DNA from: Burkholderiales bacterium 70-64
GTDB taxonomy: Bacteria > Pseudomonadota > Gammaproteobacteria > Burkholderiales > Burkholderiaceae_E
Assembly (NCBI GenBank): GCA_001898645.1
Contig: MKUQ01000030.1
Coordinates: forward strand, 62,001 to 126,000
DNA: 64,000 nt
Reading direction: 5' to 3'
Position 1 is the first letter of the stretch, and each line of letters opens with the position of its first letter. The notes beneath the pieces were generated by a model. The model was given only the letters and a program-made list of their open reading frames with translations. It was not told where the DNA came from and did not search any database. Positions 18,105 through 26,588 of this stretch are shown here, piece by piece. A program made the position numbers and the translations under genes.

Positions 18105-18587
18105 TTACTCCTCGCGAATCCAGGTCTGGGTACGCCCGAGCAGCGGCATGCCGATGTAGCCGCGCACCTCGAGCTTGCGTCCGCCCTCGACGAGCTTCAT
18201 CTGGCTGCGATATACCTTGCCGTTGTTCGGGTCGAGGATGCGGCCGCTGCCGAACAGGCCGGTCTCGGCAGCATCGCGCTTCATGCCGGTGACGATGGTC
18301 ATGCCCTGCACCGGCTTGTCCTTGCGCTCGTCGGTGCACTTGTCGCACACCGCATCGGTCTTGTCGGTCAGGATCTTCTCGATGCGGCCGCTGAGCACGC
18401 CGTCCTTCTCGCTGATGCGGATCAGCGCCTTGGGCTGGCCGGTCTCGTCATCGATGTTCTTCCACAGGCCGACCGGCGAGGCGGCCGGATCGGCGTGCAG
18501 CGCCGGGGCCGCCAGGGCGAGCGCGGCGGCCGCCAGCATCGGTGCGGCAAGGGCGCGCAGGCCGTGCCGCAGGGGTATCGGGGTCAT
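18105..18587 (-). CDS. DUF2147 secreted protein
   Basis: 160 residues. A signal peptide (about 1-30, ending near LHA) precedes a DUF2147 domain: SPVGLWKNIDDETGQPKA, IRISEKDGVLSGRIEKIL, GMKRDAAETG and GRILDPNNGKVYRSQMKL with a C-terminal RGYIGMPLLGRTQTW. Four residues of CDKCTDER include a Cys pair. The family is periplasmic, fatty-acid-binding-protein-like in fold, and its function is unknown. The start ATG 18587 has AGGAGG six bases upstream; the longer frame to 18620 does not. Sitting between acyl-CoA dehydrogenase and HCDH genes, it may handle lipid in the periplasm, by inference only. Confidence 0.88.
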   Translation of the reverse strand: MTPIPLRHGLRALAAPMLAAAALALAAPALHADPAASPVGLWKNIDDETGQPKALIRISEKDGVLSGRIEKILTDKTDAVCDKCTDERKDKPVQGMTIVTGMKRDAAETGLFGSGRILDPNNGKVYRSQMKLVEGGRKLEVRGYIGMPLLGRTQTWIREE

Positions 18588-18621
18588 CCGTGCCTCCTTG
18601 GTGTCGATCGGTGCATGCATG

Positions 18622-20409
18622 TCAGAACAGGTCCACCTCGATGTCCATCAGCGAGGCGGCGCCGGAGCGCGCGCTGCGGATCAGCGAGGCGGTCTCGGGG
18701 AACAGGCGGGCGAAGTAGAACCGCGCCGTGGCCAGCTTGGAACGATAGAGCGGATCGCCCGAATCGACGCGATCGAGCGCGAGGCGCGCCATGCGCGTCC
18801 AGAAGTAGCCGAGCACCAGGTGGCCGATGACGCGCAGGTAGTCGACCGCGGCGGCTCCCGCCTCGTCGGCGTTGCCGAGCGCCTTCATGCCGATCTCCAT
18901 GGTCAGCTTCTCGACCTTGCCGGCCAGGTCGGCGAGCGGATTGACGAACTCCGCCATGTCCTCGCGGGTGCCCTCGGTCTCGATCAGGGCGGCGACCAGC
19001 TTGCCGAACTTGCGCAGCTTCGCGCCGTTGTCGCCGAGCACCTTGCGCCCGAGCAGGTCGAGCGACTGGATGGTGTTGGTGCCCTCGTAGATCATGTTGA
19101 TGCGCGCATCGCGCACGTACTGCTCCATCCCCCATTCGCGGATGTAGCCGTGGCCGCCGTAGACCTGCATCGCCAGGTTGGCGGCGAGGAAGCCGTTGTC
19201 GGTGAGGAAGGCCTTCACCACCGGCGTGAGCAGCGCCAGCATGTCTTCGGCATCCTTGCGCGCATCGGCGTCGGGATGGTGCTGCGCGATGTCGGCCTGC
19301 AGCGCGGTCCAGTAGGCGAAGGCGCGCGAGCCCTCGGCATATGCCTTCTGCGTGAGCAGCATGCGCCTCACGTCGGGATGCACGATGATCGGGTCGGCGG
19401 GCTTGTCGGGCGCCTTAGGCCCCGTGAGCGAACGCATCTGCAGGCGCTCTTTCGCGTAGTCGAGCGAGTTCTGGTACGCCACTTCCGTCAGCCCGAGCGA
19501 CTGCATCCCTACGCCGATACGGGCGGCGTTCATCATCACGAACATCGCCTGCAGGCCCTTGTTGGGCTCGCCGACCAGCCAGCCGACGGCGCCGTCCAGG
19601 TCCATCGCGCAGGTTGCGTTGGCGTGGATGCCCATCTTCTCCTCGATGCGCGCGCACTTCACGCCGTTGCGCGCGCCCAGGGTGCCGTCGGGGTTGGGCA
19701 CGAACTTCGGCACGATGAACAGCGAGATGCCGCGCGTGCCCGCGGGCGCGTCCGGCAGGCGCGCCAGCACCAGGTGCACGATGTTCTCGGCCAGGTCGTG
19801 CTCGCCCGACGAGATGAAGATCTTCGAGCCGGTGATGCGGTAGCTGCCGTCGGCCTGCGGCTCGGCCTTCGAGCGCAGCAGGCCGAGGTCGGTGCCGCAG
19901 TGCGGCTCGGTCAGGCACATGGTGCCGGTCCACTCGCCCGAGACCAGCCTGGGCAGGTAGAGCGCCTTCTGCTCGGGCGTGCCGTGCGCGTGCAGGCAGT
20001 CGTAGGCGCCGTGAGTGAGGCCGGGATACATCGCCCAGGCCTGGTTGCCCGAGTTCATCATCTCCTGGAAGGCGATGCCCACCGCCATCGGCAGCCCCTG
20101 GCCTCCGTGCTCCGCGTCGCAGGTCAGGGTCGGCCAGCCGCCGGCCTTGAACTGTTCCCAGGCTTCCTTGAAGCCCTTTGGCGTGGTGACCACGCCGTCG
20201 CCGGCGTAATGGCAGCCTTCCTCGTCGCCGCTGCGGTTGAGCGGGAACAGCACCTCGGCGCAGAAGCGGCCGCCCTCGGCCAGCACCTGGTCGATCACGT
20301 CGCGGCCGGTGTCGGCATGAGGGGGCAGCGCCTCGAGCGCCGTCTCGACTTCGAGCAGCTCGTGCAGGACGAACTGCATGTCGCGCAGGGGGGGAGTGTA
20401 ACGGGCCAT
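18622..20409 (-). CDS. Acyl-CoA dehydrogenase, large DmdC/AcdA-like type
   Basis: FAD flavoenzyme introducing the 2,3-double bond in acyl-CoA. About 595 residues, longer than ordinary 380-residue enzymes and typical of the DmdC/FadE5-like class with an N-terminal (about 1-75) and a C-terminal extension. Seen: TGTMCLTEPHCGTDLG in the FAD-binding strand region, GSKIFISSGEHDL, and IYEGTNTIQSLDLLGRK with the likely catalytic glutamate near residue 425. ATG 20409 is preferred over 20439 as it gives the family N-terminus and has GGAG upstream. First structural gene after the TetR regulator, so likely controlled by it. Confidence 0.94.
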   Translation of the reverse strand: MARYTPPLRDMQFVLHELLEVETALEALPPHADTGRDVIDQVLAEGGRFCAEVLFPLNRSGDEEGCHYAGDGVVTTPKGFKEAWEQFKAGGWPTLTCDAEHGGQGLPMAVGIAFQEMMNSGNQAWAMYPGLTHGAYDCLHAHGTPEQKALYLPRLVSGEWTGTMCLTEPHCGTDLGLLRSKAEPQADGSYRITGSKIFISSGEHDLAENIVHLVLARLPDAPAGTRGISLFIVPKFVPNPDGTLGARNGVKCARIEEKMGIHANATCAMDLDGAVGWLVGEPNKGLQAMFVMMNAARIGVGMQSLGLTEVAYQNSLDYAKERLQMRSLTGPKAPDKPADPIIVHPDVRRMLLTQKAYAEGSRAFAYWTALQADIAQHHPDADARKDAEDMLALLTPVVKAFLTDNGFLAANLAMQVYGGHGYIREWGMEQYVRDARINMIYEGTNTIQSLDLLGRKVLGDNGAKLRKFGKLVAALIETEGTREDMAEFVNPLADLAGKVEKLTMEIGMKALGNADEAGAAAVDYLRVIGHLVLGYFWTRMARLALDRVDSGDPLYRSKLATARFYFARLFPETASLIRSARSGAASLMDIEVDLF

Positions 20410-20435
20410 GTCTGCTGCTCCGGTTCGGTCTGGAT

Positions 20436-21065
20436 TCAATGGGTCGGGTCGGCGAGTGCGTGCCGACGGCGCGGCTGGGCGGTGCGCCAGGAATCGATCA
20501 CGCGCTCGAAGCTGCGGCGCGCCCGGCTCACGGCGTCGGGGCTGTTCAGCAGTCGCCCGTCGTGGTGCACGACGAGGATCACGCCGTACAGCTGGAACAC
20601 CAGCTGCTCGGCATCGACATCCGCCAACAGGTCGCCGGCCTCGATCGTCTGCCGGATCGCACGCAGCAGCTCGCCCTGCCAGGAGCGGACCATCGCCACC
20701 AGCTCCTCGCGCACCGGGCCGGGCCGATCGTCGTACTCGGTGGCGCCCGAGATCCAGATGCAGCCGCGCGCGGCCTCGATCGCGGTGAGGTCGAGCCAGC
20801 GCTCGAAGATCGCGCGCAGCCTCGGCAGCCCACGCTTCTCCTTCAGCGCGGGCACCAGCACCTCGTCGACGAAGCGCTGTTCGTAGGCCTTGAGCACCGC
20901 GATCTGCAGCTCCTCGCGTGAGCCGAAGTGCGCGAACACGCCGCTCTTGGACATGCGCATGCGCTCGGCGAGCGCGCCGATGGTCAGGCCCTCGAGGCCG
21001 TCGCGCGCAGCCAGCTCCAGCGCCGCGCTGACGATGGCTGTCCGCGTCTGTTCGCCTTTTCGCAT
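20436..21065 (-). CDS. TetR-family regulator
   Basis: 209 residues. The N-terminal helix-turn-helix (about 10-52) includes ALELAARDGLEGLTIGALA and MSKSGVFAHFGSREEL, typical of TetR recognition helices; the C-terminal ligand domain has a C near residue 101. It heads the leftward fatty-acid genes, so an acyl-CoA effector is plausible by analogy with PsrA/FadR-type TetR proteins but not shown. There is no recognisable ribosome binding site before ATG 21065. A perfect palindrome lies 18 bases upstream, a good candidate for its autoregulatory operator. Confidence 0.92.
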   Translation of the reverse strand: MRKGEQTRTAIVSAALELAARDGLEGLTIGALAERMRMSKSGVFAHFGSREELQIAVLKAYEQRFVDEVLVPALKEKRGLPRLRAIFERWLDLTAIEAARGCIWISGATEYDDRPGPVREELVAMVRSWQGELLRAIRQTIEAGDLLADVDAEQLVFQLYGVILVVHHDGRLLNSPDAVSRARRSFERVIDSWRTAQPRRRHALADPTH

Positions 21066-21082
21066 TCTGAAAAATTAGATTT

Positions 21083-21094
21083 ACGAACGTTCGT
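21083..21094. promoter_or_regulatory. Perfect 12-bp palindrome, candidate TetR operator
   Basis: ACGAACGTTCGT is a perfect inverted repeat 18 bases upstream of the tetR-type gene, in an A/T-richer pocket. TetR-family operators are short palindromes in such places. No second copy was spotted in this window. Confidence 0.6.
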
Positions 21095-21293
21095 GCTATT
21101 TGCGCTAGGGTACCGGACTTCGTCGACCGGGGTGTGCAGCGGGAAGACGATTTAGGTCCGGGGCTCTAATGGTGCGGCGCAATACAACCCAGGGGGTCGG
21201 ACTCCTCCTCCGCCCGTTTCCGCTTGATCTGAAGCAGGTACGGCAGCGCGTCTTCGGAAAAGAATCGCCCCCAACGATCGCGAGGAGTCGTCG

Positions 21294-22052
21294 ATGTGCG
21301 GCCTGGATCAGCTGATTTCGGGTCTGGGAACGGAGCGCTTCTGCTCCGACCTGCTGAGCTTTGTCGGTTCGACCGGCACCGTGGATCACGCGGCGGTGAT
21401 CCGCTTCGACGCGCAGGCGCAGGCCCGCGTCACGGTATCGGCCACGCGGCCCGCGCTGCGCATCAACGGGCAGCATGTCCGCGATGCCTACGAGCGCCGG
21501 TTCTTCCGCGCCGATCCGAACCGCTCGGCCCGCGCGCTCTCGGCCGGCGACTCGAGAGCGGTGTTGCGCCGCCTGCGGCCCGGCTCGCTCTCCGACGAGA
21601 ACTACCGCTTCCACTGCTTCGAGCTGCCCGCCCTGGTCGACCGCCTGAGCGTGATCACGGCCGCGCGGGAGTTCGTCTACTGCCTCAACCTGTACCGATG
21701 TTCGTGCAGCGGCCCGTTCTCCGACGCGGAGATCGCCGCCGTCGAGGCGAGCGCGCCCGTGCTCGCCGCACTGTCGGTGAAGCACGACGAGATGGCGCGC
21801 AGGAGCAGCGCGCCGCGCGGGCGCGGCGAGCGCATCGCGGACCTCGTCCAGCGCCTGGCGGCGCTGCGCAAGGGGCTGACCCCGCGCGAGCTCGAGATCG
21901 CGGCGCGCATCGTCGCCGGCATGGGCGCGGAGGCGATCGCGCTCGACCTCGGCATCGCGCCGAGCAGCGTCGTCACCTACCGCAGGCGGGCGTATGCCCG
22001 GCTCGGGATCGCGGCCCAGAACGAGCTGTTCGCCCTCTGCTATTTCGGGTAG
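21294..22052 (+). CDS. LuxR-type regulator with C-terminal GerE helix-turn-helix
   Basis: 252 residues. The N-terminal 170 residues show no recognised sensor motif, but include a cluster of aromatic and Cys residues (YRFHCFEL, YCLNLYRCSCSGPFSD). The C-terminal HTH (about 190-245) starts at LTPRELEIAARIVAGMG and has a normal recognition helix region SSVVTYRRRAYARLG. No luxI-type synthase is in the window. ATG 21294 has GAGGAG six bases upstream. It faces the downstream ferredoxin-flavoprotein genes, 100 bases away, so it likely regulates them. Divergent from the TetR gene. Confidence 0.85.
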   Translation: MCGLDQLISGLGTERFCSDLLSFVGSTGTVDHAAVIRFDAQAQARVTVSATRPALRINGQHVRDAYERRFFRADPNRSARALSAGDSRAVLRRLRPGSLSDENYRFHCFELPALVDRLSVITAAREFVYCLNLYRCSCSGPFSDAEIAAVEASAPVLAALSVKHDEMARRSSAPRGRGERIADLVQRLAALRKGLTPRELEIAARIVAGMGAEAIALDLGIAPSSVVTYRRRAYARLGIAAQNELFALCYFG

Positions 22053-22074
22053 GCGCGCCGGTACCCGCACGGAC

Positions 22075-22098
22075 GCTGTCCCCTTCCGGGGGGACAGC
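22075..22098. terminator. Strong hairpin after the LuxR gene
   Basis: GCTGTCCCC (22075-22083) pairs perfectly with GGGGACAGC (22090-22098) over a 6-base loop, 23 bases past the LuxR stop. No T-run follows. It may be a terminator or attenuator before the ferredoxin gene. Confidence 0.4.
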
Positions 22099-22152
22099 CG
22101 CTCGCCGGCCCGCCGTCCAGACTATGCGCAGGCAAGCCGCGAGGACGGAGAG

Positions 22153-22464
22153 GTGGACGAGAGCGCTGCACGAGGACCGGAGGTCTACGCGACCCCCAAT
22201 TCGACGACGCCGGGGCAGCCGGTGGTATTCGACGCGGCCGTGTGCACCGGCTGCAACATCTGCGTCCACGTGTGCCTGGAGGACGTCTTCATCCCCCATC
22301 CGCGGAAAGGCGAGCCGCCCATCCTGCTGTACCCGGAGGAATGCTGGTACTGCGGCCCGTGCGTGTCGGCCTGCCCCCACGAGGGCGCGATCCGCCTGAA
22401 CCATCCGCTGCAGCAGCGGGTGCGCTGGAAGCGCAAGTCGACCGGCGAGCACTTCAGGGTATGA
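22153..22464 (+). CDS. Ferredoxin with two 4Fe-4S motifs
   Basis: 103 residues starting at GTG 22153 (GGAG three to four bases upstream). Two cluster motifs: CTGCNICVHVC (about 34-44) and CWYCGPCVSAC (about 66-76), followed by PHEGAIRLNHP. The first lacks the proline after its last Cys. The C-terminus is basic (RWKRKSTGEH). The stop overlaps the start of the flavoprotein (ATGA), so the two are likely subunits of one enzyme, as in AprBA-like pairs. It should pass electrons between the flavin and another carrier. The open frame extends upstream to 21994 into luxR and is rejected. Confidence 0.88.
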   Translation: MDESAARGPEVYATPNSTTPGQPVVFDAAVCTGCNICVHVCLEDVFIPHPRKGEPPILLYPEECWYCGPCVSACPHEGAIRLNHPLQQRVRWKRKSTGEHFRV

Positions 22465-24482
22465 GCGCGATCCATGACGACGGCCGCCTGCTGCGCTGGC
22501 CGTACCCGGTGCGCTACGGCAACGAGCAGCGCGTCGAGGCCGACGTGCTGGTGCTGGGCGGAGGCATCGCGGGCGTCTGGGCGGCCATCGCCGCAGCGCG
22601 CTGCGGCGCGCGCGTGGCGATCCTGGAGAAAGCCGCCACGGTGCACGCCGGCGCCGGCGGCGCGGGCGTGGACCACTGGCAATGGGCCGCCGACAACCCC
22701 GCTTCGCGGGTGCGCCCCGAGGAGCTCGCGCAGGCGCTGGTCGACAACCAGGGCGGCTATCGCAACGGCATCTCGACCTACGTGCAGTGCGCATCGGCCT
22801 ACGAGACGCTCGAGGAGATGGAGCGCATGGGCGGGAAGGTGCGCGACACCGCCGACGAATACCGCGGCGCCGACTTCCGCGACGAGGCGAGCAGGCTGCT
22901 GTTCGCCTACGACTACACCAACCGCTTCGTGATCCGGGTCTGGGGCGCCGACTACAAGCCGTTGCTGAGGAAGGAATGCCTGCGCCTGGGCGTGCGCATC
23001 CTCGACCGCACCGCCGCCACCGCCCTGCTGACCGAGGACGGCCGGCACGGCGCCCGCGTCGTCGGCGCCACCGGGCTGAACACCCGCACCGGCGCCTTCG
23101 TCGTCGTGCGGGCGAAGGCGGTGATCCTCGCCACCAGCCGCCCGCAGCGCATCTGGACCTTCTCCACCGAGCTGCGCGGGCTTTCCACCTTCCGGCCCCC
23201 TTCGGACGCAGGCAACGGCTACGCGATGGCATGGCGCGCCGGCGCGCAGTTCACGATGATGGAGAAGTCGATGCGCTCGCCGTTCGGCAGCGCCTATTCG
23301 TTTCCCGCCTACGGCAGCGGCAACGCGATCAACACCTGGTACCCCTGCACCATCGTCGATGCCACCGGCAAGGAGGTGCCCTGGGTCGACGGCGACGGCC
23401 GCGTCCTGCACAACGTCGCCGAGCGCTGCCGCCCGGCGCCGGGGCAGCGCTTCTTCATCATGGGCGGCGGCTCGAGCTCGCTGCCCCATCCCGGCCTGAA
23501 GCAGTATGCCGGGCCAAAGCCCATCCCCGATCTCGAGGAGCGCATGCGCCGGGGGGAGTTCACGCCGCCGTTCTATGCCGACCTCGCCGCGATGCCGGAG
23601 CTGGAGCGCAAGGTGATCTGGGGCCTCATGGTGGGCAACGAGGGCAAGACGCGCATCCCGGTGATGCAGACCTACGCGCAGTCCGGCTTCGATCCGGAGC
23701 GCGACATGCTGCAGACCTACGACTTCCTACGCGGCTCGGGGATGCGCGAACCGGTGGTGCCGCAGGAGCGCACGTTCGGCGAATCCGGCGTGTGCGGCGG
23801 GCTGCTCACGGACTGGGACCTGATGTCCACCCTGCCCGGGCTGTTCGGCGCCGGCGACCTCGTCTTCGGCGGGCAGGACCACTCCCACGCAGCCGCCACC
23901 GGACGCTATGCAGGCGCCCGCGCGGCGCTGTTCGCCCGGGCGCACGCCGCCGCCGGCCTCGACGAACGGCAGCTCGCCGACGAGAAGCGCCGCGTCTACG
24001 CGCCGCTGTCCGTGCGCGGCGCTCGCACCATCGACTGGAAGGAGCTCAACGCGGGCATCGCGCGCGTGATGCAGAACTACTGCAGCGAGCCGAAGAACGA
24101 CGAGCTCCTGCGGCTCGCCGAGACCTGGCTGGCCGACCTGCAGGCCAACGAGGCGCCGCTGGCCGGCGCGGACAACCCCCACAAGCTCATGCGCACGCTC
24201 GACGTGGCGGACATCCTCACCTGTGCCCGGATAATCGTCCACGCCTGCCGCGCGCGGCGCGCGAGCAGCGCCTACCTGCACTTCAACCGGCTCGACTACC
24301 CGGACGTGGATCCCCCCGAGTGGCACAAATGGATCACCGTGCGCCAGGGCGAGCACGGGATGGAAACCAGCGAGCTGCCGATCGCGTTCTGGGGCGGGCT
24401 GGAAGACAACTATCGACCACGCCATCGCGCGAACCTCGCGGCGATGGGCAGCGGCGGCGCTGCACATCGCCGCAGCGCCTGA
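22461..24482 (+). CDS. FAD-dependent oxidoreductase, fumarate-reductase/AprA-like flavoprotein
   Basis: 673 residues. The N-terminal FAD motif VLGGGIAGVWAAIAAARCG is near 32-50, then an EK at the end of the second strand. A later FAD contact is LFGAGDLVFGGQDHSHAA, near 460-475. The overall layout fits the succinate dehydrogenase/fumarate reductase/APS reductase flavoprotein superfamily, with a C-terminal helical region. The substrate cannot be read from the sequence. Start ATG 22461 overlaps the ferredoxin stop, and the Bug receptor follows 53 bases on. The likely role is a soluble oxidation or reduction of the solute that the receptor binds. Confidence 0.8.
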   Translation: MSAIHDDGRLLRWPYPVRYGNEQRVEADVLVLGGGIAGVWAAIAAARCGARVAILEKAATVHAGAGGAGVDHWQWAADNPASRVRPEELAQALVDNQGGYRNGISTYVQCASAYETLEEMERMGGKVRDTADEYRGADFRDEASRLLFAYDYTNRFVIRVWGADYKPLLRKECLRLGVRILDRTAATALLTEDGRHGARVVGATGLNTRTGAFVVVRAKAVILATSRPQRIWTFSTELRGLSTFRPPSDAGNGYAMAWRAGAQFTMMEKSMRSPFGSAYSFPAYGSGNAINTWYPCTIVDATGKEVPWVDGDGRVLHNVAERCRPAPGQRFFIMGGGSSSLPHPGLKQYAGPKPIPDLEERMRRGEFTPPFYADLAAMPELERKVIWGLMVGNEGKTRIPVMQTYAQSGFDPERDMLQTYDFLRGSGMREPVVPQERTFGESGVCGGLLTDWDLMSTLPGLFGAGDLVFGGQDHSHAAATGRYAGARAALFARAHAAAGLDERQLADEKRRVYAPLSVRGARTIDWKELNAGIARVMQNYCSEPKNDELLRLAETWLADLQANEAPLAGADNPHKLMRTLDVADILTCARIIVHACRARRASSAYLHFNRLDYPDVDPPEWHKWITVRQGEHGMETSELPIAFWGGLEDNYRPRHRANLAAMGSGGAAHRRSA

Positions 24483-24535
24483 AGGCCGTGGCCACCATCG
24501 CGCACCGCACGCGCGGAAGAAGGAGGAGGAGAACG

Positions 24536-25522
24536 ATGCATCGCATGCCGACGAGACGATGGGCGGCAGGGCTCGCAGCGGGGCTCGCGCTGCTCGGCCT
24601 GGCCGCGCAGGCCCGGGCCCAGGACTATCCGGCACGGCCGGTGACCCTGGTGGTGTGGACCGCGCCCGGCGGCAGCATCGACGTGCTCTCGCGCATGGTG
24701 GCCGAGAAGCTGTCGCAGCGCTGGAAACAGCCCGTGGTGGTGGAGAACAAGCCCGGGGCGAGCGGCATCCCGGCCAGCGAGTACGTCGCCCGCGCGCCGG
24801 CAGACGGGCACACGCTGCTGGTGACGATCAACACCACGCACATCAACAACCCGGTGCTGCGCTCGAAGCTGCCCTACGACCCGGTGCGCGACTTCGAGCC
24901 GGTGTCGCAGCTGGCGATCGGCAGCGTGGTGCTGATCGCGCCGGCGGCGCATCCGGCCGACAACGTCGCCGAGCTGCTGGCGCTGGCCGGGCGCAAGGGC
25001 ACGAGCGTGAGCTACGGATCGTGGGGCATCGGCTCCTCGGCGCACCTGTTCGGCGAGCTGCTCCGCCGCAGGAGCGGTGTCGACCTGGTCCACATCGCCT
25101 ACAAGGGCGAGATGCCCGCCATCACCGACATGCTGGGCGGCCACCTCGACGTCACCTTCGCCGGCGGCGGCACGACGCGCGCCCAGCTGCCGGGCGGCAA
25201 GATCAAGGTCCTGGGCATCACCGGCCCGCGGCGCATCCGCGCCCTGCCCGGCGTCGCCACCTTCGCCGAGCAGGGATTGCCCGGCTTCGAGCTGGCCGGA
25301 TGGGTCGCCGTCTATGCACCTGCCAGGACACCGAAAGCTCTCGTCCACAGGATCGCCGCCGACCTGGCCGAGGTCGTGGCCGCGCCGGACGTGCAGGCAC
25401 GCATGATCGAGAACGGGTTCGAGCCGGTCGGCAGCACGCCGGAACAGTTCGAGGCCCTGTACAAGGCCGAATACCCGAAGTGGGCCGAGCTCATCAAGGC
25501 TTCCGGCGCGGCCACCGAATAG
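24536..25522 (+). CDS. Bug/TctC-family periplasmic solute receptor (copy 2)
   Basis: 328 residues. A signal peptide (about 1-28, cut after ARA) precedes the family motifs YPARPVTLVVWTAPGGSID, YVARAPADGHTLL, SAHLFGELL, IAYKGEMPAITDMLGGHLD and a C-terminal YPKWAELIKASGA. It differs from the usual start in having W where most have PF or PY, so the ligand may differ. Start ATG 24536 follows AAGGAGGAGGAG. Together with the LuxR protein, ferredoxin and flavoprotein it forms one transcription direction. No TctAB permease genes are nearby. Confidence 0.92.
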   Translation: MHRMPTRRWAAGLAAGLALLGLAAQARAQDYPARPVTLVVWTAPGGSIDVLSRMVAEKLSQRWKQPVVVENKPGASGIPASEYVARAPADGHTLLVTINTTHINNPVLRSKLPYDPVRDFEPVSQLAIGSVVLIAPAAHPADNVAELLALAGRKGTSVSYGSWGIGSSAHLFGELLRRRSGVDLVHIAYKGEMPAITDMLGGHLDVTFAGGGTTRAQLPGGKIKVLGITGPRRIRALPGVATFAEQGLPGFELAGWVAVYAPARTPKALVHRIAADLAEVVAAPDVQARMIENGFEPVGSTPEQFEALYKAEYPKWAELIKASGAATE

Positions 25523-25532
25523 TAGTAATAGT

Positions 25533-25566
25533 GCCCGGCCGGCCGCCGTTCGGTGGCCGCCCGGGC
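25533..25566. terminator. Hairpin between convergent Bug receptor and LysR genes
   Basis: GCCCGG (25533-25538) pairs with CCGGGC (25561-25566) and GGCCGCC (25541-25547) with GGTGGCC (25552-25558), loop GTTC; a small internal loop separates them. It lies between the two stop codons and probably ends both transcripts. Confidence 0.55.
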
Positions 25567-25588
25567 GCAGCGGAAACGAGGGCGGATC

Positions 25589-26503
25589 TCAGCGCGCCCG
25601 CGGTCTCCCGCGGATCTGCGAGCGCAGCACCTCGATGAAGCTCTGCGCCGCCGGCGACACCGATGCGCCGCGGCGCGTGACGACGCACAGGTTGCGGGTG
25701 ACGACCGGATTCACCAGCCTGATCGCAGCCAGCCGCCCTCCGTGGAAGTAGCGGGTCAGGTAGGCGGGCAGGACGGAGATGCCCAGGCCGTGGAAGGTCA
25801 GGGACAGGGCGGTGGCCAGGTACGACACCTCGTAGGTCGGCTCGAATGACAGCCCGAGGCGGCCGAGCGTGTCGTCGATGAGGGTCCGGATGCCGCTGCC
25901 CTTCCTGACCGTGACCGTCGGGTGGCTGGCGATCTCGCTCCAGGCGACGCCCCTGCGGCGCGCGAGCGGCGAATCGCGCAGGCAGACCACGCACATGCGG
26001 TCCTCGATCAGGGTGGCGAGGTCGACCTCGGGCGACGGGCCCTCGGGCGTGCCGATGCTGAATTCGACGGCGTTGCCGGCGACCGAGGCGACCAGCTGCT
26101 CGGGGGCCAGGTCATGGAGGGTGACGTCGACCTGCGGAAAGCGCCGGCGGAACTCCATCAGCGCCGGAGGCAGCAGCACCGAGGCCACTGCCGGCGTGGC
26201 GCCGACGTCGACCCGGCCCCTGCGGCGGGTCGCCACGTCCTTGAAGCCCGCCGCCAGCTGCTCGAGATCCTCGAGGATGCGCTCGGCCTTGGCGATCGAC
26301 TCGTGGGCGGCCGCGGTCGGGTGCAGCGAGCGCGTGGTCCGGTCGAACAGCCGGACACCGGCGGAATCCTCCAGCTGCCGGATCAGCACGCTCACCGCGG
26401 GCTGGGTGAGGAACATCTGCTCGGCCGCGCGGGTCAGGCTGCCGAGCCGGTATACGGCGACGAAGGCCTGGAGCTGGCGGAGGTTCAGATTCATGTATGA
26501 CAT
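25589..26503 (-). CDS. LysR-family transcriptional regulator
   Basis: 304 residues. The N-terminal winged HTH (about 5-65) shows LRQLQAFVAVYRLGSLTRAA and FLTQPAVSVLIRQLED, then the effector-binding domain. The likely target is the divergent amidohydrolase-receptor pair, 85 bases away, in the usual LysR arrangement. Two ATGs (26503, 26494) are possible; neither has a clear ribosome binding site and the second gives the commoner N-terminus MNLNLRQLQ. Confidence 0.92.
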   Translation of the reverse strand: MSYMNLNLRQLQAFVAVYRLGSLTRAAEQMFLTQPAVSVLIRQLEDSAGVRLFDRTTRSLHPTAAAHESIAKAERILEDLEQLAAGFKDVATRRRGRVDVGATPAVASVLLPPALMEFRRRFPQVDVTLHDLAPEQLVASVAGNAVEFSIGTPEGPSPEVDLATLIEDRMCVVCLRDSPLARRRGVAWSEIASHPTVTVRKGSGIRTLIDDTLGRLGLSFEPTYEVSYLATALSLTFHGLGISVLPAYLTRYFHGGRLAAIRLVNPVVTRNLCVVTRRGASVSPAAQSFIEVLRSQIRGRPRAR

Positions 26504-26511
26504 TCATGAAT
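26489..26511. promoter_or_regulatory. Direct repeat and palindrome at the LysR start, candidate operator
   Basis: ATTCATG occurs at 26489-26495 and again at 26502-26508, 13 bases apart, and the second copy is part of the perfect palindrome ATTCATGAAT (26502-26511). LysR proteins bind such dyads near their own promoters; the next bases (26516-26535) are very A/T-rich. The overlap with the lysR start region fits autorepression, by inference. Confidence 0.45.
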
Positions 26512-26588
26512 CCAGCTAAATAATTAATTTTACCCGCCTGCTCTCCCGTGCAAGCATCCCGATCAATAGACCGGGAAAGGAGCCGCGG

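Noticed and set aside
14339-18292. 1317-codon plus-strand open frame
   Set aside because: Antisense to the thiolase and HCDH/ECH genes; low-complexity composition, no motif.
21095-21293. lux-box or other LuxR operator upstream of the LuxR-type gene
   Set aside because: I looked for a 20-bp dyad and found none convincing.
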